10,467 nucleotides of DNA from an uncultured Ruminococcus sp. (GTDB taxonomy: Bacteria; Bacillota; Clostridia; Oscillospirales; Acutalibacteraceae), in the NCBI GenBank assembly GCA_902762335.1, contig CACWNZ010000123.1, positions 1 through 10,467 of the forward strand, in the 5' to 3' direction. Below the pieces are notes generated by a model. It saw only the letters and a list, made by a program, of their open reading frames with translations, was not told the origin of the DNA and did no database searches. Each line of letters begins with the position of its first letter. Within the stretch, counting starts at the first letter, position 1. Position numbers and translations under genes: made by a program. Of this stretch, positions 1 through 7,362 are shown piece by piece.

Positions 1-212
1 GAAATATGGGGCGTCATTGAAGTGGAGCGCGAACAAGGGAGCGTCAGCTTGACGCACGCCGAGCCGCCGGTGCCGATTCGCGGCGCGGCTTTCGTATGGT
101 AACTTACTTCATGCCCGCGCCCATGCTATACGGCTGTATTCGCGGTACGGAAATATGGGGCGTCATTGAAGTGGAGCGCGAACAAGGGAGCGGCAGCTTG
201 CCGCCCGGCGCA
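1..212. repeat. GC-rich intergenic direct repeat, 149-base period, about 1.4 copies
   Basis: Positions 1-55 recur at 150-204 with only two substitutions, so a unit of about 149 bases is present once in full and once in part. Each copy carries a perfect 6-bp stem with a 3-base loop: GCGTCAGCTTGACGC at 41-55 and GCGGCAGCTTGCCGC at 190-204. The only two differences inside the matched block (44 T to G, 52 A to C) are partners in the stem, so pairing is kept. Similarity fades after about 204, where AT-rich sequence begins. The unit between the copies (56-149) is also GC-rich, with smaller self-complementary patches. No transposase, tRNA or credible gene is visible. Because the first copy begins exactly at the window edge, the array may continue to the left. 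It could be a dispersed extragenic or MITE-like element, or a structured RNA; the sequence does not decide. No poly-T tract follows the hairpin on either strand, so it is not a standard terminator. Confidence 0.8.
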
Positions 213-213
213 A

Positions 214-247
214 TTATTATTTATTCGTTATTCTTTATTATTTATTC
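214..247. repeat. Short AT-rich direct repeat across the end of the DUF6273 gene
   Basis: The 13-base word TTATTATTTATTC occurs at 214-226 and again at 235-247, a 21-base period. The second copy contains the TAA stop of the DUF6273 reading frame (238-240, minus strand), so the last codons plus stop look duplicated just downstream. The word is low in complexity, and the duplication may be replication slippage with no function. It marks the boundary between the gene end and the GC-rich repeat. Confidence 0.6.
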
Positions 248-912
248 ATTTTTTCCGCATCTACCCAAATAACGGCTCTGACACCGACCTCATCGGAATA
301 GCAGTCTAAGCTGTCTAAAACTATTTCGTGCTCCGAACAGCCACGGACTATGAGATTTGCGGCTTTTTCAGTTCCCGGATCTCTGAGCCAATAGAAGCAG
401 TACATCGGCTTTACTGAGGGAGCATCATCGCTGAAGCGATCGAAATACAGTCCCCTCCCTATTTTCAGATGATCGGGTATGTTCACGATATCCTCATACG
501 ACGGAACGAACAGCTTATCATTTGTGATAACGCACATCCCTTCGGCAGTCTCTGTTTTTACCTCAGTAGTAAGGATCGCGCTGCGTTCGTTCTAGGTAAA
601 GCATTTATAGTAAAATCTGTCGTTCAGATCTTTTCTTATCTCAGTATCCCGCCACGTGACCTCTGTTTTATCGCCCTTGACGGACCAATAACCTGTATGC
701 TCAAAAAAGAAACAGGAAAGCAGCTTAAGCCTGTTCTCTTTTCTGTCGATAACGTGCCACAGCATAGGCAGGCGGATCTCCATATCCGAAGGCACCGCCT
801 CCGGGACAAAGGAGCCGAAGGAAATGCAGTCACCGAGCTTCAGACGAAGCGCCGCCTGACCGATATCGTCAAAAACAGTTCCCATTATCGAATCTCCGCT
901 TGTGATAAGCAT
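238..912 (-). pseudogene. DUF6273-domain protein interrupted by an in-frame amber codon
   Basis: One reading frame runs from an ATG at 912 to TAA at 238 and is broken once, by TAG at 592-594 after 106 codons. Reading past it gives NERSAILTTEVKTETAEG and then joins the next open stretch (M at 537) in the same frame. The two halves together match the DUF6273 pattern as I recall it: an FG..W.V.D..... strand pair, a TW....IRK.LN...Y motif before the stop, ERSAIL just after it, DKLFVPSYEDI, a YWLRDPG motif and a closing GVRAVIWVD. DUF6273 is a domain of unknown function common in Clostridia. The ATG at 912 is preferred over the TTG at 918 because AAAGGTGG lies 8 bases upstream of it. No Shine-Dalgarno site precedes the internal ATG at 537, so independent translation of the second half is unlikely. 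The gene starts 61 bases after mutL on the same strand with no clear terminator between, so it may be co-transcribed. No signal peptide or membrane segment is seen. No other gene in the window ends in TAG. Confidence 0.7.
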
Positions 913-973
913 AGTCAAGCCACCTTTTGTAATTTTTTATAATGCAAAGCCTGAGCATTTCCGTACGGCAAGA

Positions 974-2995
974 TCACGTTCTTGAAAAGCTCTTTTCAAG
1001 CTCGTTTTTCGTCATAAAGAAATATATAGGTCTGCCGTGGGGGCAGTATTTAACCTCGGGGCTGCTCTCAAGCTCCCTGACAAGACTGATAAGCTCCTCG
1101 GGAGTGCTGTGATTGCCCGCCTTGACAGCCGCGCGGCAGGCGGTGTTGGCGTAGATCCACTCCATTTTTTCGGTAAGCAGGAGCTTTTTATGCTTGGTGA
1201 GATATTTTGCTATCTCAAGGAACTCCTCGGTGATCTCAAGCCTTTCGAGCATAAGGGGAACGCTTCTTATCAGCACCGTTCCGCTGCCGAACTCCTCCAC
1301 CTCGAAGCCCGCATCAAGCAGCGCCTCCTTGTTTTCCATAACAGAAAGGAAATCCGCCTTATCGAGCGTGACCGTGACGGGCTCAAGCAGGAGCTGGGTA
1401 CTCTGCTCTCTGTTCTGCCTTTTAAGTCTTTCGTATATGAGTCTTTCGTGCGCGGCGTGCTTGTCTATGAACATGAGTCTGTCCTGTCCGTATTCAAGTA
1501 TGATATAGGTCGAAAAGGCTTCTCCTACGTATCTGAGCGGTACCTCCCTTTTGTCGGCGTCGGTTATGACGGGGACAGCGGGCTGAGGCTCGGGCGCTTT
1601 CGGAAGCTCGATCACGGCGGGCTCATCTGTCGGCAATACTGTCGGGTCGGTATCTGCGGAGGGCTCCTCCGGTACGGGCGGCTCCTCCGCAGCCGAAGTG
1701 ACTGCGGGCGCAGGGGCGGGAAAGTCTATAAGCCGCGCGCGCGGCTCACCGTCACCGCGAGGGACGGAAATGCCGCCCGTGCGGGTCGAATAATACGCCT
1801 CTGCAACGGACGAGGGATCGCCCACCCTGTCTTCGGGATACGCCGCAGGCGCGGGCATGAATATCTCAGGCTCGGCAGGGGACTTAGCCGCAGGAACGGG
1901 CTTGGAATAGCTGAAGCCGAGCTGTACTCCCCTGTCGGCAGTTCCCGCAAGAAGCTTAGGATCTGTAGGAACAGCAGGTCTTTCAGGCTGCTGCTTCCTT
2001 GTATCGAACTCGGAAACGGCGGTTTTTATGCCGTAGTAAACGCAGTCGTATATAGGCTTTTCGTTTGTAAAGCGTATCTCAAGCTTGGCGGGATGCACGT
2101 TTACGTCAAGCTCGGAGCAGTCAAGCTCAAGGCTCAGCACGCAGGCGGGGAATTTACCAACCATAATGCTGCCCTTATACGCCTGCTCTATTGCAGCCAT
2201 GCCCGTTTTCGTTCTGACGTATCTGCCGTTGACAAAGAAAAGCTGCATACTGCGGCTTGCCCTGTTCGCGCCGGACGGCGAGCTGATATAGCCGCTTAGT
2301 CTTATGCCCTGATAGGTATAGGACACGGGTATAAGAGTGTCGTAGAACTGCTTGCCGAACACCTGATAGATAGCCGTGGCAAGATCGCCGCCGCCCTGTG
2401 TTTTGAGAAGCTGTCTGCCGTCGCGGATAAAGGTAAAGCTTATCTCGGGGTGCGAGAGGGCTATCCTGTCCATGAGCATGGAAACGGTATTGGCTTCGGC
2501 GACGTCCTTTTTGAGAAATTTCATTCTTGCGGGGACGTTATAGAAAAGATCGCGGACTATGATAGTAGTACCCTGAGGACAGCCCGCCTCGGAGAACTCA
2601 GTCTCAACGCCGCCCTCAAGAGCGTAACGCGTACCCGTCTGCTCCTTTATGCTCTTGGTGATAAGCTCCAGCCTTGACACTGCGCAGACAGATGCAAGCG
2701 CCTCGCCCCTGAAGCCGAGAGTAGCTATGCTGTCAAGGTCGTCCTGAACGGCTATCTTGCTCGTAGCATGGCGCAGAAAGGCGTTTTTCACGTCGTCGCG
2801 TTCTATGCCCGTGCCGTTGTCGGTCACTCTCATAAAGGTTATGCCGCCGTTTTTTATTTCAACGGTCACTGCCGTTGCATGGGCGTCTATAGAATTCTCC
2901 ACAAGCTCCTTGATGACAGAGGCGGGTCTTTCGATGACCTCGCCTGCGGCTATCAGCTCGGATACCTGCTTTGAAAGTACGTTTATTGAAGCCAT
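974..2995 (-). CDS. mutL: DNA mismatch repair protein MutL
   Basis: MutL couples mismatch recognition by MutS to strand incision. The 673 residues have the family layout. The N-terminal GHKL ATPase shows ELVENSIDA (30-38, Glu33 being the expected catalytic Glu), DNGTGI (59-64) and LGFRGEAL (93-100), followed by the transducer domain to about 335. A Pro/Ala/Glu-rich low-complexity linker covers about 335-485, and the C-terminal dimerisation/endonuclease domain follows. The endonuclease metal-site motifs are present: DKHAAHE at 511-517 (Lys where the textbook motif DQHA has Gln), TACR at 618-621 and CPHGRP at 651-656. This is therefore a nicking-type MutL, as in bacteria without MutH. The ATG at 2995 follows AGGGGG with a spacing of about 9 bases, 28 bases after the mutS stop, so it is probably translated from the miaB-ylbF-mutS-mutL transcript. 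No lesion is seen, in contrast to mutS upstream. The antisense 420-codon open frame is a shadow. Confidence 0.97.
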   Translation of the reverse strand: MASINVLSKQVSELIAAGEVIERPASVIKELVENSIDAHATAVTVEIKNGGITFMRVTDNGTGIERDDVKNAFLRHATSKIAVQDDLDSIATLGFRGEALASVCAVSRLELITKSIKEQTGTRYALEGGVETEFSEAGCPQGTTIIVRDLFYNVPARMKFLKKDVAEANTVSMLMDRIALSHPEISFTFIRDGRQLLKTQGGGDLATAIYQVFGKQFYDTLIPVSYTYQGIRLSGYISSPSGANRASRSMQLFFVNGRYVRTKTGMAAIEQAYKGSIMVGKFPACVLSLELDCSELDVNVHPAKLEIRFTNEKPIYDCVYYGIKTAVSEFDTRKQQPERPAVPTDPKLLAGTADRGVQLGFSYSKPVPAAKSPAEPEIFMPAPAAYPEDRVGDPSSVAEAYYSTRTGGISVPRGDGEPRARLIDFPAPAPAVTSAAEEPPVPEEPSADTDPTVLPTDEPAVIELPKAPEPQPAVPVITDADKREVPLRYVGEAFSTYIILEYGQDRLMFIDKHAAHERLIYERLKRQNREQSTQLLLEPVTVTLDKADFLSVMENKEALLDAGFEVEEFGSGTVLIRSVPLMLERLEITEEFLEIAKYLTKHKKLLLTEKMEWIYANTACRAAVKAGNHSTPEELISLVRELESSPEVKYCPHGRPIYFFMTKNELEKSFSRT

Positions 2996-3023
2996 TTATC
3001 TATCCCCCTGAAAATGCGGGTCG

Positions 3024-5030
3024 TCACACCTTTGAGAGCTTTATGAGCTCGAAGAGTATATTCATAGCCTCCATAGGTGTCAGCTTGTTTATATCCACGG
3101 CGCGCAGGCGCTTTTCCACCTCTGTCTCCTCATGCACGAGAGAAAGCTGAGCCTGCTCCTCCTGCTTCTGAACGCGCTTTTTGGGTCTCGTGTCCTTGCT
3201 CTCAAGCTCAGAGAGTATCTTTTTTGCCCTTGCTATAACGCTTTCGGGCAGTCCCGCAAGCTTTGCCACCTCAACGCCGTAGCTCTCGTCGGCGGCGCCG
3301 GGTATTATCCTGCGCAGGAAGGTTATATCATCGCCGCGCTTTATTGCGGCTATATTGTAGTTCTTTACTCCCTTCACGGTGTTCTCAAGCACTGTGAGCT
3401 CGTGATAATGAGTAGCGAAAAGGGTCTTTGCGCCGAGGGTCTTTTTATCCGCGGCAAACTCAAGCACGGCTCTTGCTATGCTCATGCCGTCAAAGGTAGA
3501 GGTACCCCTGCCTATCTCGTCAAGAATGAGCAGACTGTCGGCGGTGGCGTTTTTGAGTATGTAGGCGACCTCGTTCATCTCGACCATAAAGGTGGACTGT
3601 CCCGTGGAGAGGTCGTCGGAAGCGCCTATTCTTGTGAATATGCTGTCGACCACGGAGATCTCGGCATATTTTGCGGGGACGAATGAGCCTATCTGCGCCA
3701 TGAGCACTATAAGCGCCACCTGCCGCATGAAGGTAGACTTGCCCGCCATATTGGGACCCGTAATGATAGCCACGCGGTTATCGCCCTTATCAAGAAGAAC
3801 GTCATTGGGTACGAAGCTCTGATCCTCAAGCAGCCGTTCCACAACGGGGTGGCGGCTGTCCTGAAGCTTTATAACACCGCTGTTTGTCAGTACGGGGCAG
3901 TAGTAGTCGTAATCATAAGCCGCCTGAGCAAGAGATGCGGCGACGTCAAGAGAGGCTATTGCCGACGCCGTTCTGCTTATCCTGTCAAGAGCCCCCGCAA
4001 CGGTATTGCGCAGCTTTTCAAGTATGGAATATTCAAGCTCACATATCCTGTCCTTTGCGCCGAGGATACGCTGCTCAAGCTCCTTGAGTTCCTGCGTGAT
4101 ATAGCGCTCGCCGCCCACGAGGGTCTGCTTGCGTATATAGTCCTCGGGAACGAGCTCCTTATAGGAATTAGACACCTCTATATAATAGCCGAACACTCGG
4201 TTGTAGCCTATCTTAAGCTTGGGAATGCCTGTTTTTTCGCGTTCGCGCGCCTCAATGCCCGCAAGCATGGACGAGCCGTTGTTCATGATATACCTCAGCT
4301 CGTCAAGCTCGCTGCTGCAGCCCTCTTTTATCATACCGCCCTCTCTCACGCTGAAGGGCGGCTCGTCTACTATATTGGTATCTATCAGGTCACAGATATC
4401 CTCAAGCTCGTCGATATTCTCATATACGGAAATGAGCAGGCTGCTTTTTGCCTGAGAGGCGCATTTTTTTATTTCGGGCAGCTTTTTGAGCGCCGCGCAC
4501 ATGGATCGCAGCTCTCTTGCGTTAGCCGTGCCGTATACCATTCTTGTAACGGAGCGCTGTATATCCGTAACGCCCTTGAGAGCGTCGCGTATCTCCGAGC
4601 GCAGCATGATGTTGTCATAAAGCTCGCTGACGGCGTTCTGTCTGCGGGTTATTGCGGCAATGCTGACAAGAGGCTTTTCTATACAGCTTTTGATGAGCCT
4701 TTTGCCCATTGCGGTTTTTGTTTTGTCAAGAACGGCAAGAAGGCAGGCCTCCTTGTTTTTGCTGTTCATCGGCTCGGTAAGCTCAAGATTCCTTCTTGTG
4801 TTGAAGTCGATATGAACAAACTGTTCCTCTTTATACAGCTCGACCCTTGTAATGCGCTCAAGCCCGTTCTTCTGAGTTTCGCGCAGATAGCCGAGCAGCG
4901 CTCCGAGCGCAGAAACGGCGCGGGGCTTATCCGAAAGAGAAAGCTCCGAAAGAGACTCCCTGCCGAATTGGGACAGAATGGTCTTTTCGCAGACCGACAG
5001 GTCGAAGCGCTCGTCATCAAGCATGGTCAC
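3024..5030 (-). CDS. mutS: MutS C-terminal fragment (lever, clamp and ATPase domains); mutS is frame-disrupted
   Basis: This 668-codon open piece holds the end of the MutS connector domain, the core/lever and clamp domains (about 60-390) and the ABC-type ATPase. The ATPase shows Walker A TGPNMAGKST (424-433), the TRIGASDDLSTGQSTFMVEM stretch (466-485), Walker B LLILDEIG (500-507) and ATHYHELT (539-546). Near the C-terminus QLSLV (628-632) resembles the beta-clamp-binding motif of Gram-positive MutS, and LTPMEAMNILFEL closes the helix-turn-helix dimerisation region. It lacks the mismatch-reading domain, which sits in another frame upstream. Its first possible starts (GTG at 5030, ATG at 5024) have no Shine-Dalgarno sequence and look like internal codons. 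The frame is in fact open back to the junction, reading VRKLTAS before the GTG. The rest of the reading frame shows no decay, which suggests a recent lesion or an assembly error. The stop lies 28 bases before mutL. Confidence 0.9.
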   Translation of the reverse strand: MTMLDDERFDLSVCEKTILSQFGRESLSELSLSDKPRAVSALGALLGYLRETQKNGLERITRVELYKEEQFVHIDFNTRRNLELTEPMNSKNKEACLLAVLDKTKTAMGKRLIKSCIEKPLVSIAAITRRQNAVSELYDNIMLRSEIRDALKGVTDIQRSVTRMVYGTANARELRSMCAALKKLPEIKKCASQAKSSLLISVYENIDELEDICDLIDTNIVDEPPFSVREGGMIKEGCSSELDELRYIMNNGSSMLAGIEAREREKTGIPKLKIGYNRVFGYYIEVSNSYKELVPEDYIRKQTLVGGERYITQELKELEQRILGAKDRICELEYSILEKLRNTVAGALDRISRTASAIASLDVAASLAQAAYDYDYYCPVLTNSGVIKLQDSRHPVVERLLEDQSFVPNDVLLDKGDNRVAIITGPNMAGKSTFMRQVALIVLMAQIGSFVPAKYAEISVVDSIFTRIGASDDLSTGQSTFMVEMNEVAYILKNATADSLLILDEIGRGTSTFDGMSIARAVLEFAADKKTLGAKTLFATHYHELTVLENTVKGVKNYNIAAIKRGDDITFLRRIIPGAADESYGVEVAKLAGLPESVIARAKKILSELESKDTRPKKRVQKQEEQAQLSLVHEETEVEKRLRAVDINKLTPMEAMNILFELIKLSKV

Positions 5031-5043
5031 GCTTGCGGTGAGC

Positions 5044-5457
5044 TTACGTACTGTTCTCGGCGGTATAGACGGCGCAGAGAAAGTTATTGCTGTTATCGTC
5101 GAGCATAGCGCTCTCGGTCACGGTGCCGGGAGTAACTATTCTTATTATCTCGCGCTTTACAAGTCCCTTCGCCTTTGAGGGATCCTCGGTCTGCTCGCAT
5201 ATACCCACCTTATAGCCCTTTTTGATGAGCTTTGCGATGTAGGTCTCGGCGCTGTGAAAGGGAACTCCGCACATGGGCGCGCGCTCCTCAAGTCCGCAGT
5301 CCTTTCCCGTAAGGGTAAGACCCAGCTCAGCCGAGACGAGCTTTGCATCGTCAAAGAACATCTCGTAGAAATCCCCTACCCTGAAAAGCACTATCGTATC
5401 CTTATTTTTTTCCTTCACGTTCAGATACTGCTGCATTAGCGGAGACAGTCCTGCCAT
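5044..5457 (-). CDS. mutS: MutS N-terminal fragment (mismatch-recognition domain); mutS is frame-disrupted
   Basis: This piece encodes the MutS mismatch-binding domain I. Family landmarks are MAGLSPLMQQYL at the start, the GDFYEMFFDDAK motif containing the Phe-x-Glu that contacts the mispaired base, GVPFHSAETYI, KGYKVGICEQ and KREIIRIVTPGT. It runs into the connector domain (NNFLCAVYTAENS) and then meets TAA at 5044-5046. The ATG at 5457 is preferred over the in-frame GTG at 5466 because AGGGG (5470-5466) sits 8 bases upstream of the ATG and family members begin with MAG. The next MutS residues resume 13 bases after the stop in a different frame. The two pieces together are about 50 residues shorter than a typical MutS of about 860, so a deletion that is not a multiple of three fits better than a single-base frameshift. 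Functional mismatch repair from this allele is unlikely. The gene starts 33 bases after the YlbF-family gene. Confidence 0.9.
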   Translation of the reverse strand: MAGLSPLMQQYLNVKEKNKDTIVLFRVGDFYEMFFDDAKLVSAELGLTLTGKDCGLEERAPMCGVPFHSAETYIAKLIKKGYKVGICEQTEDPSKAKGLVKREIIRIVTPGTVTESAMLDDNSNNFLCAVYTAENST

Positions 5458-5490
5458 GCGCTTCACCCCTTTTGATATTTTACAGGATCT

Positions 5491-5925
5491 TCAGCCGCAG
5501 CCGCCGCAGGTGGCGCAGCTTCCCGAGCAGGAAGGCGAATAATCCGCCGTTTCGGGATCCTCGCCCTCAAAGGACTTCTGTATGATAGCGCTTATGCGGT
5601 TCATAAGGACGTCATAGCTGTCCTTTGCATCGTTGTATGCCATCATGCTCTCGTTAGACATGATCTCGCCGTAGCAGCGGCGCATCTCACGGCTTATGCG
5701 CTGTATCTTCTCGCTGTCGCGCTCCTCCTCGGGCTTCTCCGTCTCCTCGCTGAGCTCCGTCCTCCTGTCGCTGAACTGTGAGATTATCTTCTGCAGTGAC
5801 TCGTCATTGTCGGCATTCTGCTTTGCAAGCTGATACCTGATAAAAACGTCCTCCTGCTGTATCTTCTTGCCCAGCTCTCTCGTAAGAGCAATAACGTCAA
5901 GCTCGGTGATGTTCTTGTTTTCCAT
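5491..5925 (-). CDS. YlbF/YmcA-family protein with a four-cysteine C-terminal tail
   Basis: This 144-residue acidic, largely helical protein fits the YlbF/YmcA (Com_YlbF) family. Residues about 10-120 read as long amphipathic helices with the family-like pattern of ...YQLAKQNADND at about 31-41 and AYNDAKDSYDVLMNRI near the end. In Bacillus, YmcA, YlbF and YaaT form a complex that assists RNase Y-dependent mRNA maturation and carries Fe-S clusters, and ymcA lies next to miaB (ymcB) just as here. The tail contains Cys133, Cys137, Cys140 and Cys143 in a CX3CX2CX2C spacing, preceded by an acidic/Ser linker. That looks like a metal or Fe-S ligand set, which is inference. The start ATG follows AAGGAG with 9 bases between. 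It lies 35 bases after miaB and 33 before mutS, so it belongs to their operon. Whether it corresponds to YmcA or YlbF cannot be settled from sequence alone; position favours YmcA. Confidence 0.85.
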   Translation of the reverse strand: MENKNITELDVIALTRELGKKIQQEDVFIRYQLAKQNADNDESLQKIISQFSDRRTELSEETEKPEEERDSEKIQRISREMRRCYGEIMSNESMMAYNDAKDSYDVLMNRISAIIQKSFEGEDPETADYSPSCSGSCATCGGCG

Positions 5926-5960
5926 TTTTCATTACTCCTTTGAATTATTTATCTGAAGCC

Positions 5961-7355
5961 TTATACAAGCCTTCCTCTTAAAATGAAGTTTCCTGCCTCG
6001 GTGACCTCCGCCGTCATGAAGCTGCCTATCAGCTCAGGGCTTCCGGGGACCTCGACCACTATGCCGCCGTGGGTCCTTGCGTTGAGTATGCCCTCTCTCG
6101 CCTGCTCCTCTATGAGCACGCGGTACTGTCTGCCGACCATTGAAGCCGTGCGCCTTGCGGATATGCTCTCCTGAAGCCTGAGCAGCTCGCCCATTCGGCG
6201 TGCCTTGTCCTCGTGGGTGTAGGGGTCGGGCATTTTAGCGGCAGGAGTACCCTGGCGCGGCGAATATATGAATGTAAAAAGCGAGGTGAACTCTACTCTT
6301 CTGATGAGCTCGAGGGTCTGCTGAAAGTCCTCCTCCGTTTCACCGGGGAAGCCGACGATAACGTCGCTCGTCAGAGCAAGATCCTTTATGCGCTTCTTGG
6401 CGTAATCTACTATCTCCATGTATTTTTCTATGTCGTAGTGCCTGTTCATCAGTCTGAGTATCCTGTCGCTGCCGCTCTGGAACGGCAGATGAAGGTGCGG
6501 CGATATTTTAGGATTGTCGGCTATAACGTCGATGAGTTCCTTTGAGGCGTCCTTCGGGTGCGAGGTCATAAAGCTTATCCAAAAGTCGCCCTCTATTTCG
6601 GCTACCCTCCTTAGCAGCTCGGGAAAGCTCGTTTTCGTTTCGAGCCCCTTGCCGTAGGAATTGACGTTCTGACCGAGAAGTGTTATCTCCTTATATCCCG
6701 AGGCTATCATGTTGCGGGCTTCGTCTATCACCATTTCGGGCTGCCTGCTCCTCTCCCGTCCTCTGACGTGAGGGACTATGCAGTAGGTACAGAAGTTATC
6801 GCAGCCGTACATTATGGGCAGCCAGCCCTTGAAGCTGCCGTCCCTGTGTACGGGCAGGCCCTCGTATACCCTGCCGTCGTCGCTGCCCCTTTCTATGAGC
6901 CTTTTGCTGCCGGTTACGGCATTATAAAGCAGCTCGGGAAAGCGGTGTATGACGTGAGTGCCGAACACGAGTGAAACGTATGGAAAGCTCTTGTATATCT
7001 TTTCGGCAATATGCTCCTGCTCCATCATGCAGCCGCACAGAGCTATCAGCAGAGAGGGCTTTTTTCTCTTGAGCGCCTTGAGCGCGCCTACGTTGCCGAA
7101 AACTCTGTCCTCGGCGTGCTCACGGACCGCGCAGGTATTGAAAAGGATAATATCCGCCTCCTCCTTTTCCTCGGTGAGCTCACAGCCCGCCTGCTCAAGC
7201 ATTCCCTTTATCTTTTCGCTGTCGGCTACGTTCTGCTGACAGCCGTAGGTATGTACGAACGCCTTGGGGTGCTCAGCCGAATATCTCAGTGGCAGTATGT
7301 CCCTAAGGAGCTCGGTGTATTCCTTCTGTTTTTCAAGCAGATCTATTTCGGACAA
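5961..7355 (-). CDS. miaB: tRNA-2-methylthio-N6-dimethylallyladenosine synthase MiaB
   Basis: MiaB is a radical-SAM methylthiotransferase that converts i6A37 to ms2i6A37 in tRNAs reading UNN codons. The 464 residues show the full layout. The N-terminal methylthiotransferase domain carries the three auxiliary-cluster cysteines: Cys39 in TYGCQQN, Cys75 in NTCAVRE and Cys109 in CGCMMEQ. The radical-SAM motif CX3CX2C is Cys185/189/192 (GCDNFCTYC), followed by IVPHVRGRERSR. The LTSDVIVGFPGETEEDF motif lies in the barrel, and a TRAM RNA-binding domain occupies about 400-464. The start is TTG, not ATG. GGGAGGA lies 8 bases upstream of it, and an in-frame TAA sits one codon before it, so no longer start exists. 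The gene is first in the miaB-ylbF-mutS-mutL unit and has its own promoter. The N-terminal LRYSAEHPKAFVHTYGCQQN wording fits clostridial MiaB better than MtaB or RimO, which lack the QQN form. Confidence 0.96.
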   Translation of the reverse strand: MSEIDLLEKQKEYTELLRDILPLRYSAEHPKAFVHTYGCQQNVADSEKIKGMLEQAGCELTEEKEEADIILFNTCAVREHAEDRVFGNVGALKALKRKKPSLLIALCGCMMEQEHIAEKIYKSFPYVSLVFGTHVIHRFPELLYNAVTGSKRLIERGSDDGRVYEGLPVHRDGSFKGWLPIMYGCDNFCTYCIVPHVRGRERSRQPEMVIDEARNMIASGYKEITLLGQNVNSYGKGLETKTSFPELLRRVAEIEGDFWISFMTSHPKDASKELIDVIADNPKISPHLHLPFQSGSDRILRLMNRHYDIEKYMEIVDYAKKRIKDLALTSDVIVGFPGETEEDFQQTLELIRRVEFTSLFTFIYSPRQGTPAAKMPDPYTHEDKARRMGELLRLQESISARRTASMVGRQYRVLIEEQAREGILNARTHGGIVVEVPGSPELIGSFMTAEVTEAGNFILRGRLV

Positions 7356-7362
7356 GTTTTAT

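Noticed and set aside
1..212. CRISPR array
   Set aside because: There are only two copies, the repeated block is 55 bases, the period is 149 bases, and there are no regular spacers or cas genes.
190..240. Hairpin 190-204 as a terminator for the DUF6273 gene
   Set aside because: On the minus strand the stem is followed by CTCCCTTGTT, and on the plus strand by CCGGCG, so there is no T-run. The stem belongs to the repeat and is also present in the first copy, away from the gene end.
469..942. 157-codon plus-strand open frame at the left end
   Set aside because: It overlaps the DUF6273 frame on the other strand, which carries clear family motifs on both sides of its amber codon. The plus-strand product has none.
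1480..1484. Lys for Gln in the MutL DQHA endonuclease motif as a loss of activity
   Set aside because: The Asp, His and Glu positions of the motif and the other metal-site motifs (TACR, CPHGRP) are intact, so the change is probably neutral family variation.
1037..2299. 420-codon open frame on the plus strand opposite mutL
   Set aside because: It lies wholly antisense to a well-supported mutL, has no family motifs and is Arg/Gly/Leu-rich as expected of an antisense shadow in codon-biased DNA.
3849..5108. 419-codon open frame on the plus strand opposite mutS
   Set aside because: It is antisense to the MutS core and connector domains, with no recognisable domain and a composition typical of a reverse-strand shadow.
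3024..5457. mutS pieces as two separate genuine genes, or as programmed frameshifting
   Set aside because: The second piece has no ribosome site. Roughly 50 conserved residues are missing, which frameshifting alone would not restore, and no slippery run is present at the junction.
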